A stretch of 64,000 nt of DNA from Scopulibacillus_A cellulosilyticus (GCF_042665295.1 NZ_JBHTCO010000004.1:558001-622000), one strand, 5' to 3'. Shown: positions 33,568 through 43,638, counted from the first letter of the stretch. Numbers and translations are program-made. The notes: generated by a model from the sequence alone, not told the origin.

Positions 33568-34563
33568 GTGTCAGACATTCTATCACAATCAGAAATTGAT
33601 GCGCTGCTGTCAGCTATTTCAACTGGTGAAATGGATGCAGACGAATTAAAAAAAGAAGAACAAGCAAATAAGGAAAAAGTTTATGACTTTAAAAAAGCAC
33701 TCCGTTTTTCCAAAGATCAAATTAGAAGCTTGACAAGAATTCATGAAAACTTTGCGAGGTTATTAACTTCTTATTTTTCTGCTCAGCTTCGTACATATGT
33801 TCAATTTAATGCAGCATCAGTCGAGCAATTGCCTTATGAAGAATTTATCCGCTCGATTCCAAGCATGACGATCCTTAATATTTTTGAATCGCCGCCTTTG
33901 GAAGGCAGAATGGTTATTGAAGTCAATCCGAATGTAGCCTACGCAATGATTGACAGGCTGCTTGGAGGATTAGGTGCCGGGCTGAATAAAATTGACAACT
34001 TAACCGAAATTGAATCGAAACTGATGAGCGAGTTGTTTATCGACTGTCTTGAAACCTTTAAAGAGGCATGGTCTTCTATTCATGAAATTCAGCCTAAATT
34101 ATTGGATCTGGAGACAAATCCGCAGTTTTTGCAATTAGTTTCACCTAATGAAACAGTCATCGTTGTTACTTTGGCAACAACGATTGGCGAATCAAGCGGC
34201 ATGATTAATATATGTCTGCCGCACGTTGCATTGGAGCCAATCCTTCAAAATTTATCTATGCATTATTGGATGGACGAGAAAAAAGTTGAACACTCGCCGG
34301 AAGATCACCGAGCCCTTGCGTACAGCATTAAAGGGTCGTCTTTAAAGGTTGTCGCTGAATTAGGGAATTCCTCCATGACGGTGGAAGAATTTTTGGATTT
34401 AGAAATTGGTGATGTCATCGTGCTCAATCAAAAAATCACCGACCCGCTTATCGTTAAAGCAGGGGGGTATCCTAAATTCTATGCCCAACCTGGTAAACAA
34501 GGCAGCCGGTTAGCAGTACAAATCTTAGATGCAATGATGGAAGGGGATGACATCGATGAGTGA
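33568..34563 (+). CDS. fliM: Flagellar motor switch protein FliM
   Basis: FliM is the C-ring subunit that binds phosphorylated CheY. The N-terminal CheY-binding motif DILSQSEIDALL is intact, followed by KALRFSKDQIRSLTRIHENFARLL, a CheC-like middle domain and a C-terminal SpoA (FliN-like) domain with LEIGDVIVL. I use GTG 33568, 8 nt after AGGGG, giving 331 residues against 332 in B. subtilis; an in-frame GTG at 33559 is within the RBS. It overlaps fliY by 8 nt. Confidence 0.96.
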   Translation: MSDILSQSEIDALLSAISTGEMDADELKKEEQANKEKVYDFKKALRFSKDQIRSLTRIHENFARLLTSYFSAQLRTYVQFNAASVEQLPYEEFIRSIPSMTILNIFESPPLEGRMVIEVNPNVAYAMIDRLLGGLGAGLNKIDNLTEIESKLMSELFIDCLETFKEAWSSIHEIQPKLLDLETNPQFLQLVSPNETVIVVTLATTIGESSGMINICLPHVALEPILQNLSMHYWMDEKKVEHSPEDHRALAYSIKGSSLKVVAELGNSSMTVEEFLDLEIGDVIVLNQKITDPLIVKAGGYPKFYAQPGKQGSRLAVQILDAMMEGDDIDE

Positions 34564-35719
34564 TGATGGGATGCTTTCACAAGAGGAGATTGACGCATTG
34601 CTAGGTAATACAAGTGATGACTTTAATGAAAGTAAAGCTTCAAATCGTAAGGACTTGAAGGATTATATCAATGAAATGGAGCAAGATGTTCTTGGTGAAA
34701 TTGGCAATATTTCATTTGGCAGTGCTGCAACAGCCTTGTCAACCATTTTAAATCAGAAGGTAGATATTACGACACCGGTTGTTTCCCTCGTTGAAAAGGG
34801 TGATCTTGAAAAGGAATTTCCAGTCCCATATGTTTCAGTTCTTGTTAACTACACTGAGGGTTTCAAAGGATCGAATGTACTAATGATAAAAACGCAGGAT
34901 GCCAGTGTCATTGCTGATTTAATGATGGGGGGCGCCGGCTCCGATCCGAAAAAAGAAGTCGGTGAAATGGAATTAAGTGCTGTTCAAGAAGCGATGAACC
35001 AAATGATGGGATCATCAGCGACCTCAATGTCAACGGTATTTGATAGAAAAATAGATATTTCTCCGCCAACAATTGAACTTATGGATATTAAGACTGATCG
35101 TGGAACGTCTATCTTGCCGGATGATGATACGATGTTCAAAATATCATTCCATCTAACTGTTGGAAATCTAATTGATTCAAGCATTATGCAAATTGTGCCG
35201 ATTGACTTTGCGAAAGAATTGGTTACGCATCTTTTAAATAAGGATGAAGATAATGCTTATGATCCAGTCAAAGACGATCAATCTGAAACAGTAACTGTCT
35301 CCCAGGATTTGGCCAATGACTTAGAACCGTTTCGGTCTAAACAGGATGATGAAATCATATCGGTTGCCAAAAAAACTTCATCAAAAAGCGCGCAGTCAAA
35401 TTTAAATGTTCAAGCTGTTGCGTTTCCCGAATTCGATCAGCAAACAGATTCGATGCCTAAAAAACAAAATCTTGAGCTGCTGTTTGACATACCGCTTCAA
35501 GTCAGCGTTGAACTTGGCCAAACAAAGAAAACAATTAAAGAAGTTCTTGAATTGAGCCAGGGATCTATCATTGAATTAGACAAACTGGCTGGTGAACCGG
35601 TGGATATATTAATTAATCAGAAACCGATTGCTAAAGGAGAAGTTGTTGTAATAGACGAGAATTTTGGGGTAAGAATTACTGAGATTATAAATCAAAGAGA
35701 CCGTTTAAATAAAATATAA
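34556..35719 (+). CDS. fliY: Motor switch protein and CheY-P phosphatase FliY
   Basis: FliY replaces FliN in Bacillales and dephosphorylates CheY-P at the motor. The 387-residue protein has an N-terminal CheY-binding motif MLSQEEIDALL, a CheC-type phosphatase domain and a C-terminal FliN-like SpoA domain with FDIPLQVSVELGQTKKTIKEVL. Both phosphatase sites keep the E-x2-N pattern: DVLGEIGN and SAVQEAMN. That matters because cheC is absent from this cluster. ATG 34556 is 9 nt after AAGGGG. Confidence 0.96.
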   Translation: MSDDGMLSQEEIDALLGNTSDDFNESKASNRKDLKDYINEMEQDVLGEIGNISFGSAATALSTILNQKVDITTPVVSLVEKGDLEKEFPVPYVSVLVNYTEGFKGSNVLMIKTQDASVIADLMMGGAGSDPKKEVGEMELSAVQEAMNQMMGSSATSMSTVFDRKIDISPPTIELMDIKTDRGTSILPDDDTMFKISFHLTVGNLIDSSIMQIVPIDFAKELVTHLLNKDEDNAYDPVKDDQSETVTVSQDLANDLEPFRSKQDDEIISVAKKTSSKSAQSNLNVQAVAFPEFDQQTDSMPKKQNLELLFDIPLQVSVELGQTKKTIKEVLELSQGSIIELDKLAGEPVDILINQKPIAKGEVVVIDENFGVRITEIINQRDRLNKI

Positions 35720-35775
35720 CAAAATATTAAAAGTCTCAGTCTAGACTGGAGAAATAGAGAGTTGGAGGAGAAAAA

Positions 35776-36138
35776 ATGGGAAATCGTATTTTAATTGTTG
35801 ATGATGCTGCTTTTATGAGGATGATGCTGAAAGATATTTTAACAAAAAACGGTTATTCAGTTGCAGGTGAGGCTGGTGACGGAAAAGAAGCTGTAGAAAA
35901 ATATAATGAATTAAAGCCTGATTTAGTCACCATGGATATTACAATGCCTGAGATGGATGGTATTACAAGCTTGAAAAAAATTCGTGAAATTAATCCCGAC
36001 GCTAAAGTCATAATGTGTTCAGCGATGGGGCAGCAGGCGATGGTTATTGATGCTATTCAAGCCGGAGCAAAAGACTTTATTGTAAAGCCTTTCCAAGCTG
36101 ACCGGGTTAATGAGGCTATTAAGAAAGTATTGGGTTGA
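35776..36138 (+). CDS. cheY: Chemotaxis response regulator CheY
   Basis: CheY carries the signal from CheA to the motor; in B. subtilis CheY-P promotes counter-clockwise rotation. The 120-residue single receiver domain has the acidic pair Asp9-Asp10, phosphoacceptor Asp54 in TMDITMPEMDG, a Thr/Ser switch at MCSAMG and Lys at FIVKPF. RBS TTGGAGGAG precedes the ATG. The place between fliY and fliO is the Bacillus arrangement. Confidence 0.98.
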   Translation: MGNRILIVDDAAFMRMMLKDILTKNGYSVAGEAGDGKEAVEKYNELKPDLVTMDITMPEMDGITSLKKIREINPDAKVIMCSAMGQQAMVIDAIQAGAKDFIVKPFQADRVNEAIKKVLG

Positions 36139-36164
36139 CTACAACATAAGAGGTGCATAAGTTA

Positions 36165-36830
36165 ATGCAAAAAAAGCTTTTAGCCTGTGTCATGTTAATC
36201 GTCTTGTGTTTTGGTCAAGCCATTATTGCTAAGGCTGAAACACCGAACGACAGCCAAACGGTCGAAGAAGCCATTAAGCAAGGCCAGCATGATGTCAAAG
36301 TTAAATCAGGCAATCAAAGCAATGGTATTAAAAGTCAAGCGGATATGCCGGCAAAGAAGGCGAACTTATTTGTTGTCTTTTTAAAACTTATCGGCGCCCT
36401 GGCTGTCATAATCGCTTTAATTTATTTTTTGTATAAAGTGCTTGGAAAAAAAACGAAGGCATTCCGGGAATATGGCGCCATTAAAAATATTGGCGGTGTT
36501 TCGGTTGGTCCAAACAGATCTGTTCAACTTGTCAGGGTTGGCGGGGAAATATTAGTCGTCGGTGTTGGTGACAATGTTCAATTACTGAAAGAAATTACGG
36601 ATGAATCAGTGATCAGGGACCTGCTTGAAAAAACTGATGAGCCGGATCCGGTGCAGCGGAACATTAAAAAAATGCTTGATTGGACGGTCGACAAAGCTAA
36701 AAAAGATGATAACTACAAAGCGGCACATTATGATTTTAAAAAAATATTAGCCAGACAGCTTGGGGCGATAAAAAGAGAACGTTCTAAAAAGATAAAAGAG
36801 GTTATTCGGAAGGATTCAAATCATGAGTAA
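36165..36830 (+). CDS. fliO: Flagellar biosynthetic protein FliO (FliZ)
   Basis: FliO helps assemble the FliPQR export gate. The 221-residue protein has an N-terminal signal peptide (MQKKLLACVMLIVLCFG..., cleavage likely after AKA near residue 25), a short extracellular linker, a membrane segment FVVFLKLIGALAVIIALIYFLY near residues 69-90, and a basic cytoplasmic part with SVGPNRSVQLVRVGGEILVVGV. I chose ATG 36165 (RBS AGAGGTG); GTG 36153 lies within the RBS. It overlaps fliP by 8 nt. Confidence 0.93.
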   Translation: MQKKLLACVMLIVLCFGQAIIAKAETPNDSQTVEEAIKQGQHDVKVKSGNQSNGIKSQADMPAKKANLFVVFLKLIGALAVIIALIYFLYKVLGKKTKAFREYGAIKNIGGVSVGPNRSVQLVRVGGEILVVGVGDNVQLLKEITDESVIRDLLEKTDEPDPVQRNIKKMLDWTVDKAKKDDNYKAAHYDFKKILARQLGAIKRERSKKIKEVIRKDSNHE

Positions 36831-37503
36831 TATCATACCGGGAATACATACAAATGTTTTAAGTCAACATCCATCAGATGTTGCAACATCGCTTCAACTG
36901 CTGTTATTAATAACAATTTTATCTTTGGCCCCGGCCATTTTAATTCTAATGACGTCATTTACCAGAATCGTCATTGTGCTTTCATTTGTACGCACTTCGC
37001 TGTCCACCCAGCAGACGCCGCCAAACCAGGTACTCATTGGCTTAGCTTTATTTTTAACGCTATTTATCATGGCACCGGTATTTTCCCAGGTGAATCACGA
37101 TGCGCTGAAGCCTTATTTAAATGGCCATATCTCACAAAAAGAAGCGATTACCAGAGCTGAAGATCCTTTTAAAGAATTTATGGCTAAACAAACAAGGCAA
37201 AAGGACTTAAATCTTTTTTTAAAGTACGGACATTATAAACAGCCAAAAACGATTAATGATATTCCAATGACAGCAATGGTGCCAGCTTTTACGATTAGTG
37301 AAATGAAAACAGCTTTTGAAATGGGATTTATGATTTTCATACCGTTTTTGGTTATCGATATGGTTGTTGCCAGCGTTCTTATGGCAATGGGAATGATGAT
37401 GCTCCCGCCGGTCGTTATTTCATTACCATTTAAAATCCTGCTGTTTATTATGGTTGATGGCTGGTATCTTGTTGTTCAATCGTTGTTAGCCGGCTATTCG
37501 TGA
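36823..37503 (+). CDS. fliP: Flagellar export gate protein FliP
   Basis: FliP forms the core of the FliPQR export gate with FliQ and FliR. The 226-residue protein has four hydrophobic segments and the signatures SFTRIVIVLSFVRTSL, QTPPNQVLIGLALFLT, PAFTISEMKTAFEMGF and the C-terminal MMLPPVVISLPFKILLFIMVDGW. The ATG overlaps the fliO stop, with GGAAGGA upstream. fliQ follows after 18 nt. Confidence 0.97.
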   Translation: MSNIIPGIHTNVLSQHPSDVATSLQLLLLITILSLAPAILILMTSFTRIVIVLSFVRTSLSTQQTPPNQVLIGLALFLTLFIMAPVFSQVNHDALKPYLNGHISQKEAITRAEDPFKEFMAKQTRQKDLNLFLKYGHYKQPKTINDIPMTAMVPAFTISEMKTAFEMGFMIFIPFLVIDMVVASVLMAMGMMMLPPVVISLPFKILLFIMVDGWYLVVQSLLAGYS

Positions 37504-37521
37504 TATGGAAGGTGAATACTT

Positions 37522-37791
37522 GTGAGTTCAGAATTTATCATAACGCTGGCAGAGAGAGGTGTCATGACGATACTTGTCGTTGCCGGTCCCTTGCTCGCTG
37601 TTGCTTTAGTTGTAGGTTTACTCATCAGCATTATTCAAGCCGCTACGCAAATTCAAGAGCAAACATTAGCTTTTATTCCGAAGATTGTTGCTGTATTGTT
37701 AGTTCTTATTTTATTTGGTCCATGGATGTTATCGAAAATGCTGACGTTTACTCAAGATATTTTTGCAAATCTGGATCATTTTGTAGGTTAA
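37522..37791 (+). CDS. fliQ: Flagellar export gate protein FliQ
   Basis: FliQ is the small two-helix subunit that wraps around the FliP/FliR gate. The 89-residue protein contains AGPLLAVALVVGLLISIIQAATQIQEQTLAFIPKI over consecutive positions 20-54, typical of the family, and two membrane segments. The start is GTG 37522 with GGAAGGTGA. fliR begins 1 nt after its stop codon. Confidence 0.96.
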   Translation: MSSEFIITLAERGVMTILVVAGPLLAVALVVGLLISIIQAATQIQEQTLAFIPKIVAVLLVLILFGPWMLSKMLTFTQDIFANLDHFVG

Positions 37792-37792
37792 T

Positions 37793-38572
37793 ATGAATCT
37801 ATTAAACGCATTGCCTATTTATCTTTTAGTTTTAGTAAGACTCGCAAGTTTTTTCGTAACGATGCCGATTTTTTCTTACCGGACGATACCGGGAAGAGTA
37901 AAGATTGGGCTGGCAGCCATTTTAGCCTTAATTGTAACAGCAACATTGATGCGGGAGACGCCGCCTTTATCTATAAATGCCTATTATCTGTTACTTATTA
38001 TTAAAGAAGCGATCGTCGGGCTCTCTATTGGATTTGTAGCGGGGTTATTAATCTATGCTGTGCAAATGGCAGGTTATTTTATAGATGTACAAATGGGTTT
38101 GGCTATTGCAAATACAATTAATCCTGAGAACGGTGTTACTTCCCCGTTAACCGGGCAGTTTTTAAATGTTCTTGCTTTGTTATTAATGTTAGCACTTGAT
38201 GGTCATTTGATGCTTATTAAAGGCATTTTGGATAGCTTTCGGCTTATAAAAGTTAATGATTTATCGATTCATTTGATGCAAGGTTCGACAGCTCATTTTA
38301 TTGTGAATGTTTTTTTAAAGATGGTGGGTATATCTTTTCAAATGGCAATGCCGATTATTGCTTGTCTATTTCTGGTAGATGTGGCATTAGGGATTGTGGC
38401 AAGGACGGTGCCTCAGGTCAATGTTTTTATCGTTGGCTTGCCGATGAAGATCATCGTTGGTTTTGTACTTTTATTATTGATTTTTCCGGTGTTTTTTACG
38501 CTGGTTCATACCATTTTTGAATTAATGGCAGAAGCGGTAAATAGTTATATGCAGTTTTTAGGGAGTTTCTAG
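37793..38572 (+). CDS. fliR: Flagellar export gate protein FliR
   Basis: FliR completes the FliPQR gate. The 259-residue, highly hydrophobic protein has six or so membrane segments. LVRLASFFVTMPIFS, GFVAGLLIYAVQMAGYFIDVQMGLAIANTINPENG (consecutive blocks) and FIVGLPMKIIVGF are recognisable. The ATG overlaps the fliQ end region closely, and flhB starts 1 nt after it, so the three are tightly coupled. Confidence 0.96.
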   Translation: MNLLNALPIYLLVLVRLASFFVTMPIFSYRTIPGRVKIGLAAILALIVTATLMRETPPLSINAYYLLLIIKEAIVGLSIGFVAGLLIYAVQMAGYFIDVQMGLAIANTINPENGVTSPLTGQFLNVLALLLMLALDGHLMLIKGILDSFRLIKVNDLSIHLMQGSTAHFIVNVFLKMVGISFQMAMPIIACLFLVDVALGIVARTVPQVNVFIVGLPMKIIVGFVLLLLIFPVFFTLVHTIFELMAEAVNSYMQFLGSF

Positions 38573-38573
38573 G

Positions 38574-39656
38574 ATGGCGCTATTAAAAGTTGATTTACAG
38601 TATTTTTCGGGAGAAAAGACTGAAAAAGCAACACCGAGAAAGAGGGAAGAAACCCGTAAAAAAGGGCAGGTAGCGAAGAGTGCTGATTTGAATACAGCGC
38701 TTAGCCTTTTGACAGTGTTTCTATCATTTATCTTTTTGGCAGGAAGTATCGGTAAAAAATTATTAGATATGATGTTTACCATATTCAAAAATGATCTTAT
38801 TATGCCGGTGACAGAAGAGAATATTCATCATTTATTCAGCAGTATGATTATTCAAACCGGCTATATCGTTGCACCTGTCTTAATCATCAGTCTAGTTGTT
38901 GGCATGATAAGCAATCTATTCCAGACCAGATTAATTCTATCATCTGATGCCATTCAATTTAAATTAGATAGAATTAATCCCCTTAATGGTTTTAAAAGGA
39001 TCTATTCAATAAGGGCGCTTGTTGAATTAATCAAATCTTTATTAAAAATTTTAAGTATCGGTTTTATCACTTTTTACGTGATATGGATGAACAGGGAAGC
39101 AATTTTTCTTTCTATTCATAAGCCGCTCATAGATGGATTAGTTCTTGTTGGAAAAGTAACGCTGGAAATGGGTTTGGCTGCTTCAATTTTTCTTATTTTC
39201 CTTGGGGCATTAGATTATGCATATCAAAGGTTTGATTTTGAAAAAAGTATCCGGATGTCAAAGCAGGATATTAAAGATGAATATAAAAAGACCGAAGGGG
39301 ATCCTTTAATCAAATCAAAAATTAAAGAAAGGCAACGCCAAATGGCAGCAAGACGGATGATGCAGGAAGTCCCGGGTGCCGATGTGATTATTACTAACCC
39401 GACCCACTTTGCTGTGGCATTAAAATATGAAGACGGAAAAATGGCGGCCCCTGTCATGATTGCTAAAGGCGCCGACTATCTTGCTCTTAAAATTCGGGAA
39501 ATAGCGAATGCCAATAATGTAGTCATTATTGAAAAGCGAAGTTTAGCGAGGGCTTTATACCATCAATTAGAGGTTGGCGACCTGGTTCCGGAACAATTTT
39601 TTAAGGCAATTGCAGAAATTTTAGCTTACGTTTACCGCCTCAAAGGTAAAGTTTGA
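38574..39656 (+). CDS. flhB: Flagellar export switch protein FlhB
   Basis: FlhB changes export specificity from rod/hook to filament substrates when hook length is reached. Four membrane segments lie within residues 40-215, and the cytoplasmic domain has the self-cleaving NPTH motif at residues 275-278. The N-terminus KTEKATPRKREETRKKGQVAKS is classic. Length is 360 residues. It starts 1 nt after fliR and is followed by flhA after 28 nt. Confidence 0.98.
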   Translation: MALLKVDLQYFSGEKTEKATPRKREETRKKGQVAKSADLNTALSLLTVFLSFIFLAGSIGKKLLDMMFTIFKNDLIMPVTEENIHHLFSSMIIQTGYIVAPVLIISLVVGMISNLFQTRLILSSDAIQFKLDRINPLNGFKRIYSIRALVELIKSLLKILSIGFITFYVIWMNREAIFLSIHKPLIDGLVLVGKVTLEMGLAASIFLIFLGALDYAYQRFDFEKSIRMSKQDIKDEYKKTEGDPLIKSKIKERQRQMAARRMMQEVPGADVIITNPTHFAVALKYEDGKMAAPVMIAKGADYLALKIREIANANNVVIIEKRSLARALYHQLEVGDLVPEQFFKAIAEILAYVYRLKGKV

Positions 39657-39684
39657 CTTAAAATGTGTTGAAAGGAGGACAAGA

Positions 39685-41715
39685 ATGAAGGCTAAGGATT
39701 TAATCGTCTTATTCGGCGTCATTTTAATCGTTTTAATGCTTATTATACCATTGCCGCCGTTTATTCTAAGCCTGCTTATCATCGTAAATATATCTTTAGC
39801 ATTAATCGTTATACTCGTTTCAATGAACATGAATGAGCCGTTGCAATTTTCTATTTTTCCATCATTATTGCTTTTATTAACACTTTTTAGATTAGGACTG
39901 AATGTTTCAACAACAAGATCCATATTAGGGAATGCAGATGCGGGCAAGGTCATTGAAACATTTGGACAGTTCGTTATTGGAGGAAATCCAATTGTCGGAT
40001 TTGTTGTCTTCCTTATCCTCATTATCATTCAATTTATTGTTATCACTAAAGGGGCGGAAAGGGTCTCGGAAGTTGCTGCCCGGTTTACGTTAGATGCAAT
40101 GCCGGGTAAGCAAATGAGTATTGATGCCGATCTGAATGCCGGAATAATTAACGAACAACAGGCACGCCGGGAACGTTCAAAGATAGAACAGGAAGCAGAC
40201 TTTTACGGGGCAATGGATGGTGCGAGCAAGTTTGTTAAAGGAGATGCTATAGCAAGTATTATCATCGTGACCATTAATCTTATCGTAGGCATCATCATCG
40301 GTATGGTACAGAAAGGGATGTCTATCAGTGATGCATCACAGACCTTTACGCTGTTAACTGTTGGGGACGGCCTGGTCAGTCAAATCCCTGCTTTGTTGAT
40401 TTCGACGGCGACAGGGATCGTTGTAACGAGAGCGGCTTCAGAAGGAAATTTAAGTCAAGATATTACTAAACAGCTATTGCGGTATCCCGCCATGTTATTT
40501 GTGGCCGGCGGTGTTATTTTACTGCTTGGATTTACGCCGATCGGATTATTCGTCACTTTGCCAATTGCTGCATTGCTGTTTATCGCGGGTTTCTTTTTAA
40601 GAAAAAACAGTATACAAACTGACGAACAACCAGCCGAAGAAGAGGTTATCGATGAAGATCAATTTAAAAAACCGGAAAATGTTGTTCAGCTCTTGCAAAT
40701 GGATCCGATTGAATTTGAATTTGGTTACGCTTTGGTTCCATTAGCTGATGCCGGTCAAGGCGGTGATTTGCTGGATAGAATCGTTATGATTCGCCGCCAA
40801 TTGGCAATTGAACTTGGTATTGTTTTACCTGTTGTCAGAATCAGAGATAATATTCAACTGGAACCGAATGCCTATCGTCTAAAAATAAAAGGCTCAGAGG
40901 TTACTAGAGGCGAGTTGCTTCTGGATCATTATTTAGCAATGAGCCCCGGCATCGAAGACAAGTCTGTTATGGGGATTGAGACGACAGAACCTGCTTTTGG
41001 TCTTCCGGCCCTTTGGATAACCGAAGATATAAAAGAAACAGCGGAGCTTGCCGGTTATACAGTTGTTGATCCGCCTTCTGTCGTTTCAACGCATTTAACG
41101 GAAGTATTAAAGAAACATAGCTTTGAACTATTGGGCAGGCAGGAAACAAAACTGTTAATTGACCACTTAAATGAATCCTATCCGGCGCTGGTTGAAGAGG
41201 TCACACCAGAACCTCTAAGTATAGGGGATGTTCAGAAGGTGCTCGCTAATTTGTTAAAAGAAAAACTTTCAATTCGAAATTTGCCTGTTATCTTTGAGAC
41301 GCTTGCAGATGTCGGGCAATTAACAAGAGACACTGATTTGCTGACTGAATATGTAAGACAGGCTTTATCGCGGCAAATCACCCGGCAGTTTGTTAGACCG
41401 GATCATTCCCTTAAGGTTGTTACGTTAGGACCGGATTTAGAAAAAAGAATTGCAGAATCGATCCAAAAAACAGAACATGGACATTTTTTATCATTAGATA
41501 TGGAGCAAACGCAGCATATTCTTGATCAGATGTCTCATTATGTTGAGCAATGGGTGAATTTCGAAGAAGAACCCGTCATCCTATGCTCACCGGCCATCCG
41601 TATGTACGTCAAGCAATTGATTGAGCGCTATTTTCCTCAAGTTGCTGTTTTATCATATAACGAGCTGGAAGCATATGTTGAAGTTCAAAGTATTGGGGTG
41701 GTGAAAGCTGCGTGA
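39685..41715 (+). CDS. flhA: Flagellar export platform protein FlhA
   Basis: FlhA is the nonameric export platform that receives substrates and chaperones. The 676-residue protein has eight predicted membrane segments in its first half, with the signature RFTLDAMPGKQMSIDADLNAG (residues about 132-152) and KGDAIASIIIVTINLIVG. The C-terminal cytoplasmic domain starts near residue 330. RBS AAAGGAGG precedes the ATG. Its stop overlaps the flhF GTG start. Confidence 0.98.
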   Translation: MKAKDLIVLFGVILIVLMLIIPLPPFILSLLIIVNISLALIVILVSMNMNEPLQFSIFPSLLLLLTLFRLGLNVSTTRSILGNADAGKVIETFGQFVIGGNPIVGFVVFLILIIIQFIVITKGAERVSEVAARFTLDAMPGKQMSIDADLNAGIINEQQARRERSKIEQEADFYGAMDGASKFVKGDAIASIIIVTINLIVGIIIGMVQKGMSISDASQTFTLLTVGDGLVSQIPALLISTATGIVVTRAASEGNLSQDITKQLLRYPAMLFVAGGVILLLGFTPIGLFVTLPIAALLFIAGFFLRKNSIQTDEQPAEEEVIDEDQFKKPENVVQLLQMDPIEFEFGYALVPLADAGQGGDLLDRIVMIRRQLAIELGIVLPVVRIRDNIQLEPNAYRLKIKGSEVTRGELLLDHYLAMSPGIEDKSVMGIETTEPAFGLPALWITEDIKETAELAGYTVVDPPSVVSTHLTEVLKKHSFELLGRQETKLLIDHLNESYPALVEEVTPEPLSIGDVQKVLANLLKEKLSIRNLPVIFETLADVGQLTRDTDLLTEYVRQALSRQITRQFVRPDHSLKVVTLGPDLEKRIAESIQKTEHGHFLSLDMEQTQHILDQMSHYVEQWVNFEEEPVILCSPAIRMYVKQLIERYFPQVAVLSYNELEAYVEVQSIGVVKAA

Positions 41716-42794
41716 AAATGAAAAAAATTACTGCGCCTACCATGTCTGAAGCAATGGCTAAAGTTAAAAAGGAACTAGGCTCAGATGCTGTTATTTTATA
41801 CACGAAAAAAGTTTACCATGGCCGCTTCTTCTTTAAAAAAGAGAAGATTGAGGTGATTGCAGCTGAGGATCCCGATCCAGTCACACCAACTAGGAATAAA
41901 ATTGTGGCTAAAGCCAAACAAAGTCCGTTAGCTAAGGTTGTTGAGGAAACGGTATACCAACCGGTCCAATCCTTTGATAAGCATATACCGATTCCAAATA
42001 TTGTTTTTAATTTTAGAAAGCGATTATTGGAACAGGGGATTACGTCAGATGAAGTTGACCGCCTGACAAAACATCTCGTTAAAAACTGGTATAAGAGTGA
42101 CGAAACACTGCTGGAAACTGAAATGAAAAATTGTTTGTCAGAGGAAATAGCAAGGCGAATCATTTCTTCACGTTTTAAAACACAGACTAAAAAGAAATTT
42201 ATTGCCCTTGTAGGACCAACGGGTGTCGGAAAAACAACGACAATTGCCAAACTTGCGGCACAAGCGATCCTTGATGAAGGGAAAACGGCCGCTTTTATTA
42301 CTACGGACACTTACCGGATTGCGGCGATTGATCAATTAAAAACATACGCGCAAATTCTTAAGGTTCCTGTTGAAGTAGCCTATTCGTCTGCAGATTTTAA
42401 AGAGGCTGTCAGCCGTTTAAAAAATGTCGATATTATTTTTATTGATACAGCCGGCCGTAATTTTCATAAAGACTGTTATATTCAAGAATTGCAAAATATT
42501 TTACCGCAAAATAATGACCTGGATACATATCTTGTTTTAGCGGCTACTTCTAAATATAACGACATGGCAAGGATTATTCATCAATTTTCAATACTGCCGG
42601 ATTTAAAATTAATTTTTACGAAAATGGACGAAACATTAACAGTCGGTGATGTCATAAATGTGCTGTTTAAAAATCCTTACTATGAAGTTGCTTATTTTTC
42701 AAATGGTCAAAATGTACCGGATGACCTTATTAAGGCGAATATAGAAGATTTGATCAATCATCTTTTGGAGGAAAAAAATGAACGATCAAGCTGA
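41712..42794 (+). CDS. flhF: SRP-like GTPase FlhF
   Basis: FlhF is the third SRP-type GTPase and helps place flagella; its partner FlhG stimulates its GTPase. The 360-residue protein has a basic B domain, an N domain, and a G domain with G1 GPTGVGKTTT at residues 168-177, DTAGRN and TKMDET. The start is GTG 41712, overlapping the flhA stop. The end overlaps flhG by 17 nt. Confidence 0.97.
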   Translation: MKMKKITAPTMSEAMAKVKKELGSDAVILYTKKVYHGRFFFKKEKIEVIAAEDPDPVTPTRNKIVAKAKQSPLAKVVEETVYQPVQSFDKHIPIPNIVFNFRKRLLEQGITSDEVDRLTKHLVKNWYKSDETLLETEMKNCLSEEIARRIISSRFKTQTKKKFIALVGPTGVGKTTTIAKLAAQAILDEGKTAAFITTDTYRIAAIDQLKTYAQILKVPVEVAYSSADFKEAVSRLKNVDIIFIDTAGRNFHKDCYIQELQNILPQNNDLDTYLVLAATSKYNDMARIIHQFSILPDLKLIFTKMDETLTVGDVINVLFKNPYYEVAYFSNGQNVPDDLIKANIEDLINHLLEEKNERSS

Positions 42795-43638
42795 ATTGCT
42801 GAGAAAACGCATGACTTGCATAGAGCAGCCGGAAGCTAAAGCGATCGCTGTTGTCAATGGAAAAGGCGGTGTTGGTAAATCGGTTTTTACCGTTAATTTT
42901 TCAATAGCTTTGGGCTCTTTTGGCAAGAAGGTATTAATTATTGATTTGGATAATGGTAGGGGAAATATTGAATATTTACTTGGCATTAAAGCCAAAAGTA
43001 ATTTTTTGGAAATAATTAAGGGCAGTCTGCCGATTCATGAATGTGTTGTTCAAGGACCAAAGCAAGTTTCCTATGTCTCGGGAGACGGAGGATTTTCTGA
43101 ACTTTTTCATCTTGATACAAAATCTTTGGATACTTTTTTAAACCAACTTGATCAATTAAAGAGCCGCTATGATTTTATTATATTCAATATCGGCGCCGGA
43201 ACGAGTCAGGGTATACTGAGTTTTATCCAGGCTGCTCATGAAATTATTCTCGTTACAAATCCCGAACCGACAGCGCTCGCTGATGCTTACTCTATTTTAA
43301 AGTTAGCCACACTTAAAGATAAAAACCTTCCTGTTTCTTGTGTTTTAAATGAAGTTAATAACAAACGGGAGGGTCAGCAAGCTTGGTTAAAACTGTCAAC
43401 TGTATCCAAAAGGTTTCTTAATAAAGATATTGAATGTCTTGTTACAATTTCCCGGGATAAAGCTGTGATCCGCTCTGTCAAAGAGCAGCATCCTTGTATC
43501 CTTTCACAAACTAGTACAATTTTTGCCCGTGAAATAATGACAGCAGCTAAACAATATCTTCGATGTCAAAAAGAGAAACCAGTTACTTCTTATCGGACTT
43601 TTCTTACCCGGTTAAAAAAGTTAATAGAATTAGGATGA
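42778..43638 (+). CDS. flhG: MinD-like ATPase FlhG (YlxH)
   Basis: FlhG is a ParA/MinD-type ATPase that sets flagellar number and position and acts with FlhF and the C ring. The 286-residue protein has the deviant Walker A NGKGGVGKSVFT (about residues 27-38) and a DLDNGRGN switch. The N-terminal FlhF-activating stretch contains DQAELLRKRM. The ATG lies within the end of flhF after TTTGGAGG. cheB starts only 6 nt downstream, leaving no room for a receiver domain. Confidence 0.95.
   Translation: MNDQAELLRKRMTCIEQPEAKAIAVVNGKGGVGKSVFTVNFSIALGSFGKKVLIIDLDNGRGNIEYLLGIKAKSNFLEIIKGSLPIHECVVQGPKQVSYVSGDGGFSELFHLDTKSLDTFLNQLDQLKSRYDFIIFNIGAGTSQGILSFIQAAHEIILVTNPEPTALADAYSILKLATLKDKNLPVSCVLNEVNNKREGQQAWLKLSTVSKRFLNKDIECLVTISRDKAVIRSVKEQHPCILSQTSTIFAREIMTAAKQYLRCQKEKPVTSYRTFLTRLKKLIELG

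Noticed and set aside
37500..37796. A 98-codon frame overlapping fliQ in another frame.
   Set aside because: fliQ itself is unambiguous in the frame starting at 37522; the other frame has odd, Cys/His-rich composition and no RBS.
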